Of a DNA stretch of 16,362 nucleotides, positions 1 through 7,098 are shown piece after piece. A program made the position numbers and the translations under genes. The notes below the pieces were generated by a model that was not told the origin of the DNA, did no database searches, and saw only the letters and a program-made list of their open reading frames with translations. This DNA is from an uncultured Acetobacter sp. (GTDB lineage: Bacteria > Pseudomonadota > Alphaproteobacteria > Acetobacterales > Acetobacteraceae): contig NZ_CALLXM010000010.1 of the NCBI RefSeq assembly GCF_937875265.1, forward strand, positions 1-16,362, written 5' to 3'. Within the stretch, counting starts at the first letter, position 1; each line of letters begins with the position of its first letter.

Positions 1-458
1 AGTTTGGTGTGCCCGAAGCGCAAAAGCTGGGGGCGTTGCTGGCAAAGGCCGTGGCAGAACAGGGCGGAAGCCTGATTGTCACCCCATCCCGCCGCACGGA
101 CCCGGAAGCCTTACGGGTGCTGACAAGCCTTGTGGAAAGTGCAGGGGGCACCGTCTGGAACGGTAAGGGCGAGAACCCTTACCGGGGTTTAGTCGCCTGT
201 GCGGACAGCCTTGTGGTGACTATGGACAGTGTCTCCATGATATCCGAAGCCGTGGCCGGGTCTGCCTGTGTTTCCGTGTTTCCGCTGCCGGGGCGCTCCC
301 GGCGGATTACGCTTTTCCTGAAAGGGCTGGAGGCGGCGGGACGCATTTGCATGCTGGAAGCTGACTTACCAGAGCAGACGCTCACCCCGTGGGCCGTGAC
401 CCCGCTGGATGATACGCCGGAGCTGGTGGCAGAAATGCACCGGCGGCTGGGTTTCTAG
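1..458 (+). CDS. ELM1-like (mitochondrial fission ELM1 family) protein, 3' part
   Basis: The reading frame is open from the window edge and runs to a TAG at 456-458, so only the C-terminal ~150 residues are present. A GTG at position 9 is probably an internal codon, because the family is normally more than 300 residues long. The visible part carries the family's hallmark stretch ENPYRGLVACADSLVVTMDS followed by VSMISEA, and before it TPSRRTDPEALRVL. These resemble the sugar-nucleotide-binding half of GT-B-type glycosyltransferase folds. Bacterial ELM1-like proteins are widespread in alphaproteobacteria and lie near lipid or cell-envelope genes, but their reaction is not established. I know of no proof of function, and the name is by family resemblance only. 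The next gene on the same strand begins 80 nt downstream. Confidence 0.8.
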   Translation, partial: FGVPEAQKLGALLAKAVAEQGGSLIVTPSRRTDPEALRVLTSLVESAGGTVWNGKGENPYRGLVACADSLVVTMDSVSMISEAVAGSACVSVFPLPGRSRRITLFLKGLEAAGRICMLEADLPEQTLTPWAVTPLDDTPELVAEMHRRLGF

Positions 459-538
459 GGGCTGCGTTTCACAGATCGATCAGTGACTTCCCGGTGGTAG
501 GCGCTTACAGAGAAGCAGACAGAACAAAAGGAAAAGCC

Positions 539-799
539 ATGAGCAATCAGCAGAAACCGGATGGCGTGGTGTTCAGAACCCTTGTGCAGATTAATGCCGG
601 GCGGTCTTTTCTGGCCAACCTGGGCGGATTTGTCTGCGTGACTCTCATGCTGGGACTGGCCAATATTTTCTGCCGCAGCATTCTGCACACCGATTTACTG
701 TTTGAACTGCGGCTGCTGATTGTGGCCGTAACGCTGTATTTCTTTGTGCCGCCACTTGCCCTCTGGCTGTGGACAGGCCGGACGTCTGACAAGCAGTAA
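539..799 (+). CDS. Small two-helix membrane protein, unknown function
   Basis: The predicted product has 86 residues. I chose the ATG at 539 because AAAAGGA lies just upstream (about 526-532); an upstream in-frame start at 494 has no such site. A short polar N-terminus with R/K (about residues 1-25) is followed by two hydrophobic segments. The first is around residues 25-45 (FLANLGGFVCVTLMLGLANI) and the second around 56-78 (RLLIVAVTLYFFVPPLALWL). The C-terminus is short and polar. This is the pattern of a small inner-membrane protein with both ends on the same side. I do not recognise a family. It follows the ELM1-like gene on the same strand with an 80-nt gap and no clear terminator, so cotranscription is possible. 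Confidence 0.6.
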   Translation: MSNQQKPDGVVFRTLVQINAGRSFLANLGGFVCVTLMLGLANIFCRSILHTDLLFELRLLIVAVTLYFFVPPLALWLWTGRTSDKQ

Positions 800-911
800 G
801 AGCTTGAGAGCATGGAATTTTCTGCCCTATCCGGCCTGTGTTTGGGTCTGTCAGGGGTAGGAGAGACGCGTTATCCGTGCTTTAGGACACTCCATAACAA
901 CGAGGTTGATG

Positions 912-1274
912 ATGGATAGTGACGTTAAGTGCCCCAAATGCAGTTCCGCTTATGCGTATCAGGATGGCGCATTGTGGATCTGCCCGGAATGCGGGCACGA
1001 ATGGAGCCAGCAGGATCAGGCTGCCGGAGCAGAAGCCAGTGGCGCAGACGGGATTGCAGAAATCCGTGACGCAAACGGTAACGTTCTGGCGGATGGGGAT
1101 ACTGTGACCGTGATCAAGGATCTGAAGGTCAAAGGCTCTTCGCTCGTGGTCAAAGGTGGCACGAAGGTTAAAGGCATCCGTCTGGCTGATGGTGGAGACG
1201 GGCACGATATTGCCTGCAAGATTGCTGGCATCGGCGCGATGAACCTGAAATCCGAGTTCGTAAAGAAGTCCTGA
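912..1274 (+). CDS. yjdM: Zinc-ribbon protein, YjdM/PhnA family
   Basis: The product has about 120 residues. The N-terminus carries a rubredoxin-like zinc ribbon with paired CxxC knuckles, Cys7-x2-Cys10 and Cys24-x2-Cys27, in the context CPKCSSAYAYQDG and ICPECGHEW. The rest matches the C-terminal domain of the YjdM/PhnA family: IRDANGNVLADGDTVTVIKDLKVKGSS, split here into IRDANGNVLADGD and TVTVIKDLKVKGSS, then VVKGGTKVKGIRL and CKIAGIGAMNLKSEFVKKS. PhnA was first linked to alkylphosphonate use, but the family's biochemical role is unclear and the gene here is not next to phosphonate genes. TTG 906, ATG 909 and ATG 912 are in frame; GAGG at 902-905 gives the best spacing (6 nt) to 912, with 909 possible. 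A divergent ORF covering the same stretch on the other strand is a shadow. Confidence 0.88.
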   Translation: MDSDVKCPKCSSAYAYQDGALWICPECGHEWSQQDQAAGAEASGADGIAEIRDANGNVLADGDTVTVIKDLKVKGSSLVVKGGTKVKGIRLADGGDGHDIACKIAGIGAMNLKSEFVKKS

Positions 1275-1298
1275 CACACACTCTTTAAGGCGTGTTTG

Positions 1299-1493
1299 TC
1301 AGACCCAGATTGTCCCCAGCAAAATGAGCGTGCCAATAATCAGTGCTGCCATATGGCGCATGACATGCTCTGGGGAGTCTGGCGGCAGAAGCAGATAATA
1401 ATGAAAGCAGTAGCCCAGTAGCCCGCAGCCCACCACAATCAGAATTGTGCGGGCAATAGGGAAGGAAGAAAAATCACGCGGGTCAAGCTGCAT
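1299..1493 (-). CDS. Small two-helix membrane protein, unknown function
   Basis: The product has 64 residues. The start is well supported: on the minus strand a GGAGGAGG sequence (in + 1501-1510) precedes the ATG at 1493 by a normal distance. After a short N-terminus there are two hydrophobic segments, about residues 14-35 (ARTILIVVGCGLLGYCFHYY) and about 46-63 (HMAALIIGTLILLGTIWV), joined by a short polar linker with PPDSPEH. This suggests a small inner-membrane hairpin protein. No family is recognised. It converges on the YjdM-like gene with 24 nt between the stop codons. Upstream, serB ends 39 nt away on the same strand, so this gene could be transcribed from the serB promoter. Confidence 0.65.
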   Translation of the reverse strand: MQLDPRDFSSFPIARTILIVVGCGLLGYCFHYYLLLPPDSPEHVMRHMAALIIGTLILLGTIWV

Positions 1494-1532
1494 TGCGGGG
1501 CCTCCTCCTTCCGGGTCTTTTACTCTCTGACT

Positions 1533-2426
1533 TTATGTGCCTGAAAAAACCGAGACAGGGTAGCCTTGTACGAACAGGGCTGTCCTGAGGGATGTCCGGT
1601 TGATTTGGGCCGCAATGGCTTTGCGCACAACTGGCTTGGCATGGAAGGCTAATCCCAGACCTGCTTTTTTCAGCATGGGCAGATCATTCGCGCCATCACC
1701 AATCGCCAGTGTTTCGGCTAGTGGTACGCTATGCTCGAAGGCCAGGCTTTCCAGTAGAGCCAGTTTGGTGTCAGGCCCCAGAACCGGATGGCCGGTTTCA
1801 CCTGTCAGGATGCCCTGTGCCTCATTTACAACCAGCGTATTGGCGTGGTCTTCATCAAACCCGCACAGGCCTGCCACGCGGGATGTAAAGAAGGTGAACC
1901 CGCCGGACACGAGTGCCGTATGGGCCCCGTGCGCATGCATGGTTTGTACCAGTTCCTTTGCGCCGTCATTTAGGGTGACGTCTTTCCATGCTTTTTCCAG
2001 CAAGGAGGACGGAAAGCCTTTCAGCAGGGCAACACGTTCCCGCAGAGCTGTGGCAAAATCCAGCTCACCATTCATGGAGCGTGCGGTAATGGCGGCAATT
2101 TTCTCGCCAATTCCGGCATGGGCGGCCAGATCATCCAGCGTTTCATTCGCGACGATCGTGCTGTCCATATCTGATACCAGCAGGCGTTTGCGTCGGCTGG
2201 CCTGATGTGTCAGGACCGCATCAATCGCCCGGCCTTCCAGTGCAGCATGCAGGGCAGGCAGGTGCTGTGCCGCTGTGGCAGGGCAGGGAATATCAACCGC
2301 TTCTTCAGGTGAGAGAACGGTGATGTCCCTTGTGCCAGCCAGCGTGTCACGTGCCAGGGCGATGGTGGCGTTATCAAGGGTGGTGGCGTCGCGGTGTGCG
2401 ACAAGTGTCAGAACAAAGCTCATCAT
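1533..2426 (-). CDS. serB: Phosphoserine phosphatase
   Basis: SerB hydrolyses O-phosphoserine to serine, the last step of serine biosynthesis, in the cytoplasm. With the start at 2426 the product has 297 residues. An N-terminal regulatory-type domain (about 1-78, beginning FVLTLVAHRD) precedes a HAD catalytic domain. HAD motif I is DMDST at 86-90, with Asp86 as the expected phosphorylated nucleophile and Asp88 as the general acid. It is followed by ANETLDDLA, the cap sequence TARSMNGELDFATALRERV, the SGGFTFF motif, and motif IV GDGANDLPML. All are typical of SerB. Two ATGs in a row (2426 and 2423) are the likely starts; no strong Shine-Dalgarno site is seen, and an in-frame ATG at 2465 would run past the miaA start. 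serB is divergent from miaA with only about 30 nt between the starts. Confidence 0.94.
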   Translation of the reverse strand: MMSFVLTLVAHRDATTLDNATIALARDTLAGTRDITVLSPEEAVDIPCPATAAQHLPALHAALEGRAIDAVLTHQASRRKRLLVSDMDSTIVANETLDDLAAHAGIGEKIAAITARSMNGELDFATALRERVALLKGFPSSLLEKAWKDVTLNDGAKELVQTMHAHGAHTALVSGGFTFFTSRVAGLCGFDEDHANTLVVNEAQGILTGETGHPVLGPDTKLALLESLAFEHSVPLAETLAIGDGANDLPMLKKAGLGLAFHAKPVVRKAIAAQINRTSLRTALFVQGYPVSVFSGT

Positions 2427-2456
2427 TTCACATCGGTGTGTGACAGGAATGCCCGC

Positions 2457-3458
2457 ATGAAGCAAGCGGAAGACCAGACAGCCAGACCCGCAGCCCTGAT
2501 AATTGCCGGGCCTACCTGCTCGGGCAAATCGGCTCTGGCTCTTGCTTTAGCAAAGACGCTGGGCGGGACCATTATCAATGCGGATTCCATGCAGGTGTAC
2601 CGGGATCTGCGCGTGCTGACCGCCCGCCCGGATGCGGCGGACGAGCAGGCGGTGCCGCACAGGCTCTACGGTGTTCTGCCCGCCGCTGAAAAAGGCAGCG
2701 TGGCATGGTGGCGCACGCAGGCTCTGGCCGCGATGCAGGAGGCATGGGCTGCTGGCCGCCTGCCTATCCTGTGCGGCGGCACCGGCATGTATATGCGCGC
2801 GCTGACTGATGGACTGGCGGAAATTCCTGATTGCGGAGAAAGCGCCCGCACGGAAGCCCGTACACTGGTAGCGGAGGAGGGCGCGCCCGCCCTGCATGCC
2901 AGGCTGGCGGAGGTTGACCCTGAAATGGCTGCCCGGTTGCGCCCGGTTGATTCGCAGCGTGTTTCACGGGCGTGGGAGGTCTGGCGTGGCACAGGCCGGA
3001 GTCTGGCATGGTGGCAGGATCAGCCGGGGTTGCCTCCGGCCCCCTGCCGGTTTGTGGCACTGCGTTTGTTACCGCCCCGGCCAGACTTACGGGCCAGAAT
3101 CGCCACGCGGTTTGAAGCCATGCTGGCACAGGGCGCTATAGAAGAGGTTCAGGCGCTGCTGGCGCAAAAGCTGGACCCAGCCTTGCCTGCCATGCGGGCA
3201 CATGGGGTGCCAGAGCTTGCGGCCATGCTGCGTGGGGAACTATCCGAGGCGGAAGCAACGCGCCTCGCTGTCCTTGCAACGGGCCGTTACACGCGGCGTC
3301 AGGCCACATGGTTTGCGCATCATGACCTGACAAAAACTGGCCTGACATACGATCTTGATACCTGTATGCCGGAGTTTAAGAAATTTTCGGAAAGAAAATG
3401 GCACGAAATTGTTTCTTTTATTCTTTCCGGGATTGACGGTTGCCAGCAGGTTCCCTAA
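2457..3458 (+). CDS. miaA: tRNA dimethylallyltransferase (i6A37)
   Basis: MiaA transfers the dimethylallyl group from DMAPP to N6 of A37 in tRNAs that read codons starting with U. The product has 333 residues. The P-loop is GPTCSGKS at 18-25. The substrate-binding region INADSMQVYRDL follows, with the catalytic Asp of the family in NADSMQ. Then come TARP, GGTGMYMRALTDGL, the tRNA-contacting stretch around VDSQRVSRAWEV, and near the C-terminus GRYTRRQATWF. The ATG at 2457 has AGGA at 2445-2448, 8 nt upstream; the frame stays open further upstream but overlaps serB. The C-terminal ~40 residues are divergent. Only 38 nt separate its stop from the ilvB start and no terminator is seen, so it is probably cotranscribed with the ilv genes. 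Confidence 0.95.
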   Translation: MKQAEDQTARPAALIIAGPTCSGKSALALALAKTLGGTIINADSMQVYRDLRVLTARPDAADEQAVPHRLYGVLPAAEKGSVAWWRTQALAAMQEAWAAGRLPILCGGTGMYMRALTDGLAEIPDCGESARTEARTLVAEEGAPALHARLAEVDPEMAARLRPVDSQRVSRAWEVWRGTGRSLAWWQDQPGLPPAPCRFVALRLLPPRPDLRARIATRFEAMLAQGAIEEVQALLAQKLDPALPAMRAHGVPELAAMLRGELSEAEATRLAVLATGRYTRRQATWFAHHDLTKTGLTYDLDTCMPEFKKFSERKWHEIVSFILSGIDGCQQVP

Positions 3459-3496
3459 AGATGCCGCCCAGCCCCTCCATGGGAGATCAGGATAAG

Positions 3497-5311
3497 ATGA
3501 CACCGCAAACCACCTCTTCAGCACCCGATGCACAGAAACCGCAGACCCTTTCGGGCGCGGAAGTTCTTATGCGCGCGCTAGATGAGCAGGGCGTGGAAGT
3601 TATCTTCGGCTACCCTGGCGGCGCAGTGCTGCCCATTTATGATGCGCTGTTCCGGCAGAACAGTATTCGCCATGTGCTGGTGCGGCATGAACAGGCCGCC
3701 GTACATGCGGCAGAAGCCTATGCCCGTTCAACCGGTAAGGTGGGCGTTGTGCTGGTAACCAGTGGCCCCGGTGCAACCAATGCGGTGACCGGCCTGCTGG
3801 ATGCCCTGATGGATTCTATTCCTCTGGTCTGCCTGTCCGGGCAGGTGCCGTCTTCTCTCATCGGGAATGACGCGTTTCAGGAAGCGGACACCACGGGCAT
3901 TACCCGCCCGGTCACAAAATACAATTATCTGGTGCGCAAGCCTGAAGATCTGGCGCCTGCGGTGCATGAAGCCTTTACCATTGCCCGTTCAGGCCGCCCC
4001 GGCCCGGTGCTGATTGACCTGCCCAAGAATATTACGGTGGGTGATGCGCCGTATGTTGCGGCCAGTCAGGCCAAAATGCGTGTGGCAAAAGGCACGGCTG
4101 AACCCGACCGTGAGGCCGTGAAACGCGCCGTTGCCGCTATGAAAAAATCGCGTCGTCCGCTGTTTTATAGCGGCGGTGGCGTGATTAATGCTGGCGCGAA
4201 AGCATGCGAAAACCTGCGCAAGCTGGTGAAGCTGACGGGCTTTCCCATCACCTCTACCCTGATGGGCTTTGGGGCGTATCCGGGGAACGATAAACAGTAT
4301 CTGGGCATGCTGGGCATGCACGGCATGTATGAGGCCAATCTGGCCACGCATGGTTGTGATGTGCTGATTGCTCTGGGTAGCCGGTTTGATGACCGCGTGA
4401 CGGGCCGGGTGGATGCGTTCTCCCCTGATTCTTTCAAGATTCATGCGGATATCGACCCTTCCCAGATTAACAAGATCATTCCTGTTGATCAGCCGATTAT
4501 CGGTGATGCCGGGCGCATTATCGAGATGATGATCGAAGAGTGGGAAAAAGAGCCCGCTTACGCGCATACCGCTGATCTGGCGGCGTGGTGGGAGCAGATC
4601 GAGGCATGGCGTGCGCTGAATTGCCTGCGATTTACGCAGGATCAGGCGCCGGATGCGGTTATCAAACCCCAGCAGGCTATTCGTCGGATTTATGAGCTGG
4701 CGCGTGAGACGGGCCGGGACACTTATGTGTCGACTGAAGTCGGGCAGCATCAGATGTGGGCTGCGCAGTATTTCCGGTTTGATGAGCCGAACCGCTGGCT
4801 AACATCAGGTGGGCTTGGTACGATGGGCTATGGTTTGCCCGCAGCCGTTGGCGCACAGATTGCGCACCCGGATGCTCTGGTCATTGATGTTGCCGGTGAG
4901 GCCTCGACCCTGATGAACATTCAGGAGCTGGGCACTATTGCGCAGTATCGCCTGCCGGTTAAGCTGTTCATTATTAACAACCACTATATGGGAATGGTGC
5001 GCCAGTGGCAGGAACTTCTGCACGGGTCACGCTATTCTGAAAGCTATAGTGATGCCCTGCCGGATTTTGTAAAACTGGCAGAAAGCTTCCACGCTAAAGG
5101 TCTGCGGGCCACCCGTCTGGACCAGCTGGACGAGACCATTCGTGCAGCCCTTGAGCATGATGGTCCGGTGGTTGTGGATCTGTGCGTGACGGAGGGGGAG
5201 AACTGCTTCCCCATGATCCCGTCAGGTGCGGCGCATAATGAGATGATCCTTGGCCCGGAACAGGAAGAACGTGGCGCCAAGGTGACGCGTGAGGGAATGA
5301 TGCTCGTCTGA
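3497..5311 (+). CDS. ilvB: Acetolactate synthase large (catalytic) subunit
   Basis: This ThDP-dependent enzyme condenses two pyruvates to 2-acetolactate, or pyruvate with 2-ketobutyrate, at the first common step to valine, leucine and isoleucine. With ATG 3497 the product has 604 residues. The N-terminal pyrimidine-binding domain has VIFGYPGGAVLPIYDAL and VRHEQAAVHAAEAYARSTGK with the catalytic Glu65. GPGATN and GQVPSSLIGNDAFQEAD follow, then the central FAD-binding-type domain (YSGGGVINAG, GMLGMHGMYEANLA, ALGSRFDDRVTG). The C-terminal ThDP domain has GLGTMGYGLPAAVGAQ and ends its metal motif in IINNHYMGMVRQWQELLHG. The usual Asp of the ThDP-metal GDG/GDA motif is Glu468 here (VAGEAST). ATG 3497 has GGGAGATCAGGAT just before it; ATG 3461 and 3479 are in frame but poorly served. 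It forms an operon with ilvN and ilvC. Confidence 0.95.
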   Translation: MTPQTTSSAPDAQKPQTLSGAEVLMRALDEQGVEVIFGYPGGAVLPIYDALFRQNSIRHVLVRHEQAAVHAAEAYARSTGKVGVVLVTSGPGATNAVTGLLDALMDSIPLVCLSGQVPSSLIGNDAFQEADTTGITRPVTKYNYLVRKPEDLAPAVHEAFTIARSGRPGPVLIDLPKNITVGDAPYVAASQAKMRVAKGTAEPDREAVKRAVAAMKKSRRPLFYSGGGVINAGAKACENLRKLVKLTGFPITSTLMGFGAYPGNDKQYLGMLGMHGMYEANLATHGCDVLIALGSRFDDRVTGRVDAFSPDSFKIHADIDPSQINKIIPVDQPIIGDAGRIIEMMIEEWEKEPAYAHTADLAAWWEQIEAWRALNCLRFTQDQAPDAVIKPQQAIRRIYELARETGRDTYVSTEVGQHQMWAAQYFRFDEPNRWLTSGGLGTMGYGLPAAVGAQIAHPDALVIDVAGEASTLMNIQELGTIAQYRLPVKLFIINNHYMGMVRQWQELLHGSRYSESYSDALPDFVKLAESFHAKGLRATRLDQLDETIRAALEHDGPVVVDLCVTEGENCFPMIPSGAAHNEMILGPEQEERGAKVTREGMMLV

Positions 5312-5381
5312 TCGGTCCTTCTTCCTTCTTTGTCGTGTAAGGCACACGGCGTGTTCTGGCGTGTTTTCAGGAAATTTTTCA

Positions 5382-5900
5382 ATGCAGCAGGAAGCTCCCG
5401 GCTCTGCGGTCATCTCTCTTCTGGTCGATAATGAAAGCGGGGCACTGGCCCGCATTGTCGGCCTGTTCTCTGGCCGTGGTTACAATATCCGTAGCCTGAC
5501 TGTGGCTCCGGTGGATGAGCATGGCATGCAGTCCCGCGTGAATATTGTCACCAATGGCACCCCAGCTGATATCCGGCAGATCAAGGCTCAGGTGGAACGT
5601 CTGGTGCCGGTCTCCCGCGTGGTGGATCTGACAGCCGAAGGCCCGCATGTCGCGCGGGAAATGGCGATGATCAAAGTGGTGTCTTCCGGTGAACCGCGCA
5701 CCGAGGCGCTACGCATTGCGCAGGCGTTCCGCGCGCGGGCAGTGGATACAACGGCGTCGTCTTTCGTGTTTGAACTGACGGGTTCCACTGACAAACTTGA
5801 CAGTTTCATCGAGCTGATGCGTCCGCTTGGGCTGGTTGAGGTCTCCCGTACCGGAGTCGCTGCAATCTGCCGTGGACCCCAGACGATTCAGTCCCTCTGA
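5382..5900 (+). CDS. ilvN: Acetolactate synthase small (regulatory) subunit
   Basis: The small subunit activates the catalytic subunit and makes it sensitive to feedback by valine or other branched-chain amino acids. The product has 172 residues, usual for the long form of the family. An N-terminal ACT domain (about 8-85) has ISLLVDNESGALARIVGLFS and then GRGYNIRSLTVAPVDE, where the effector binds at the domain interface. A second ACT-like half carries MIKVVSSGEPRTEALRIAQAFRARAVD, split as MIKVVSSGEPRTEAL and RIAQAFRARAVD, with SFVFELTGSTDKLDSFIELM and the family's GLVEVSRTG ending. ATG 5382 is preceded by CAGGA 9 nt upstream; an in-frame GTG at 5361 is less likely. It lies 70 nt after ilvB and 50 nt before ilvC, all on one strand. 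Confidence 0.95.
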   Translation: MQQEAPGSAVISLLVDNESGALARIVGLFSGRGYNIRSLTVAPVDEHGMQSRVNIVTNGTPADIRQIKAQVERLVPVSRVVDLTAEGPHVAREMAMIKVVSSGEPRTEALRIAQAFRARAVDTTASSFVFELTGSTDKLDSFIELMRPLGLVEVSRTGVAAICRGPQTIQSL

Positions 5901-5950
5901 AGGTGAAAGAGCAGAGCGTGGGCGCTCTGACAGAATAAGGAAAAGGTATT

Positions 5951-6976
5951 ATGACAATGCGTGTGTATTACGACCGCGATTCCGACGTGAATCTGATCAA
6001 ATCCAAAAAAGTTGCTGTTATTGGTTACGGTAGTCAGGGCCACGCCCACGCCAACAACATGAAAGACAGCGGCGTTAAGGAGATCGTGATCGGCCTGCGT
6101 GAAGGCTCTTCCGCGATTGAAAAGGCACAGCAGGCTGGCTTTACAGTCATGACGCCGGACAAAGCCGCTGCATGGGCTGACGTTGTGATGGTGCTGACGC
6201 CGGATGAAGGCCAGGGCGCTCTTTACAAGGACTCTCTGGAAAAGAACCTGAAGCAGGGTGCTGCTCTGGCATTTGCACACGGTCTGGCTATCCACTTCCG
6301 CATTATTGAAGCCCGCCCGGATCTGGACGTGTTCCTGATCGCCCCGAAAGGCCCCGGCCACACGGTGCGTTCTGAATATCAGCGTGGCGGCGGCGTGCCT
6401 TGCCTCGTGGCAATTGCTCAGGACAAATCCGGTTCCGCTCTGGATATCGCTCTGTCCTACGCTTCCGCTATTGGCGGTGGCCGTGCAGGCGTGATCGAAA
6501 CCAGCTTCAAGGAAGAAGTTGAAACCGATCTGTTTGGTGAGCAGGCTGTTCTGTGTGGTGGTCTGGTTGAGCTGATCCGCGCTGGCTTTGAAACGCTGGT
6601 TGAAGGCGGTTACGCCCCGGAAATGGCATACTTCGAGTGCCTGCACGAAACGAAGCTGATTGTGGATCTGATTTATGAAGGCGGTATTGCCAACATGAAC
6701 TACTCCATCTCCAACACGGCTGAGTATGGTGAGTATGTGTCCGGCCCGCGCGTGATCACGCCGGAAACCAAGAAGGCCATGAAGGGCATTCTGACAGATA
6801 TCCAGAACGGCACGTTCGTGCGGAACTTCATTCTGGAAAACCAGTCTGGCAACGTCGGCTTCAAGGCAACGCGCGCCCGTAACGATGCGCACCAGATTGA
6901 GGCTGTTGGCGCAAAACTGCGTGGCATGATGCCGTGGATTGCAAAATCCCGTCTGGTTGACAAAACCAAGAACTAA
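5951..6976 (+). CDS. ilvC: Ketol-acid reductoisomerase (class I, short form)
   Basis: IlvC converts 2-acetolactate (or acetohydroxybutyrate) to the dihydroxy acid by Mg-dependent isomerisation and NADPH reduction. The product has 341 residues, the normal length of the class I short form. The N-terminal Rossmann domain has GYGSQGHAHA at 25-34 and IGLREGSS at 47-54, whose Arg and Ser residues fit an NADPH 2'-phosphate-binding loop. The active-site stretch APKGPGHTVRSEYQRGGGVP follows. The all-helical C-terminal domain carries the metal ligands in TDLFGEQAVLCGG (Asp193, Glu197) and in YFECLHETKLIVDLIYEGG, with SNTAEYGEY near the substrate site. ATG 5951 has AAGGAA about 8 nt upstream; ATG 5957 is possible. 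It is the last gene of the ilv run and a strong terminator follows within 30 nt. Confidence 0.97.
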   Translation: MTMRVYYDRDSDVNLIKSKKVAVIGYGSQGHAHANNMKDSGVKEIVIGLREGSSAIEKAQQAGFTVMTPDKAAAWADVVMVLTPDEGQGALYKDSLEKNLKQGAALAFAHGLAIHFRIIEARPDLDVFLIAPKGPGHTVRSEYQRGGGVPCLVAIAQDKSGSALDIALSYASAIGGGRAGVIETSFKEEVETDLFGEQAVLCGGLVELIRAGFETLVEGGYAPEMAYFECLHETKLIVDLIYEGGIANMNYSISNTAEYGEYVSGPRVITPETKKAMKGILTDIQNGTFVRNFILENQSGNVGFKATRARNDAHQIEAVGAKLRGMMPWIAKSRLVDKTKN

Positions 6977-7003
6977 GATGCTTGCCAGCTTCTGGTAAGC
7001 TTC

Positions 7004-7042
7004 AAAAAAGGGCCTGTCGGTTTATTCCAGCAGGCCCTTTTT
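7004..7042. terminator. Bidirectional rho-independent terminator after ilvC
   Basis: A 12-bp perfect stem pairs 7005-7016 (AAAAAGGGCCTG) with 7031-7042 (CAGGCCCTTTTT), with a 14-nt loop. The right side continues into a T-run for the plus strand. The left A-run gives a T-run for the minus strand. It should end the ilv transcript and also the ABC exporter transcript, whose stop codon is at 7099-7101. Confidence 0.9.
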
Positions 7043-7098
7043 ATTTGGCGGGGTGGTATCGTCACGCGCAGGAAAAATGCCGATGGCATGCTCCTGTC

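Noticed and set aside
882..1277. 131-codon frame antisense to the YjdM-like gene
   Set aside because: The plus-strand zinc-ribbon protein has paired CxxC motifs and family sequence; the opposite frame has none.
3989..4750. Long open frame (253 codons) antisense to ilvB
   Set aside because: Shadow of a real, well-conserved gene; the translation has no family features.
5332..5370. Short hairpin and GTGTT repeats between ilvB and ilvN, considered as an attenuator
   Set aside because: The stem is only about 5 bp, without a T-run or leader peptide, so nothing supports attenuation.
5888..6892. Long open frame (334 codons) antisense to ilvC
   Set aside because: It mirrors the codon structure of a highly biased ilvC gene, has no ribosome-binding site or recognisable domain, and ilvC is certain.
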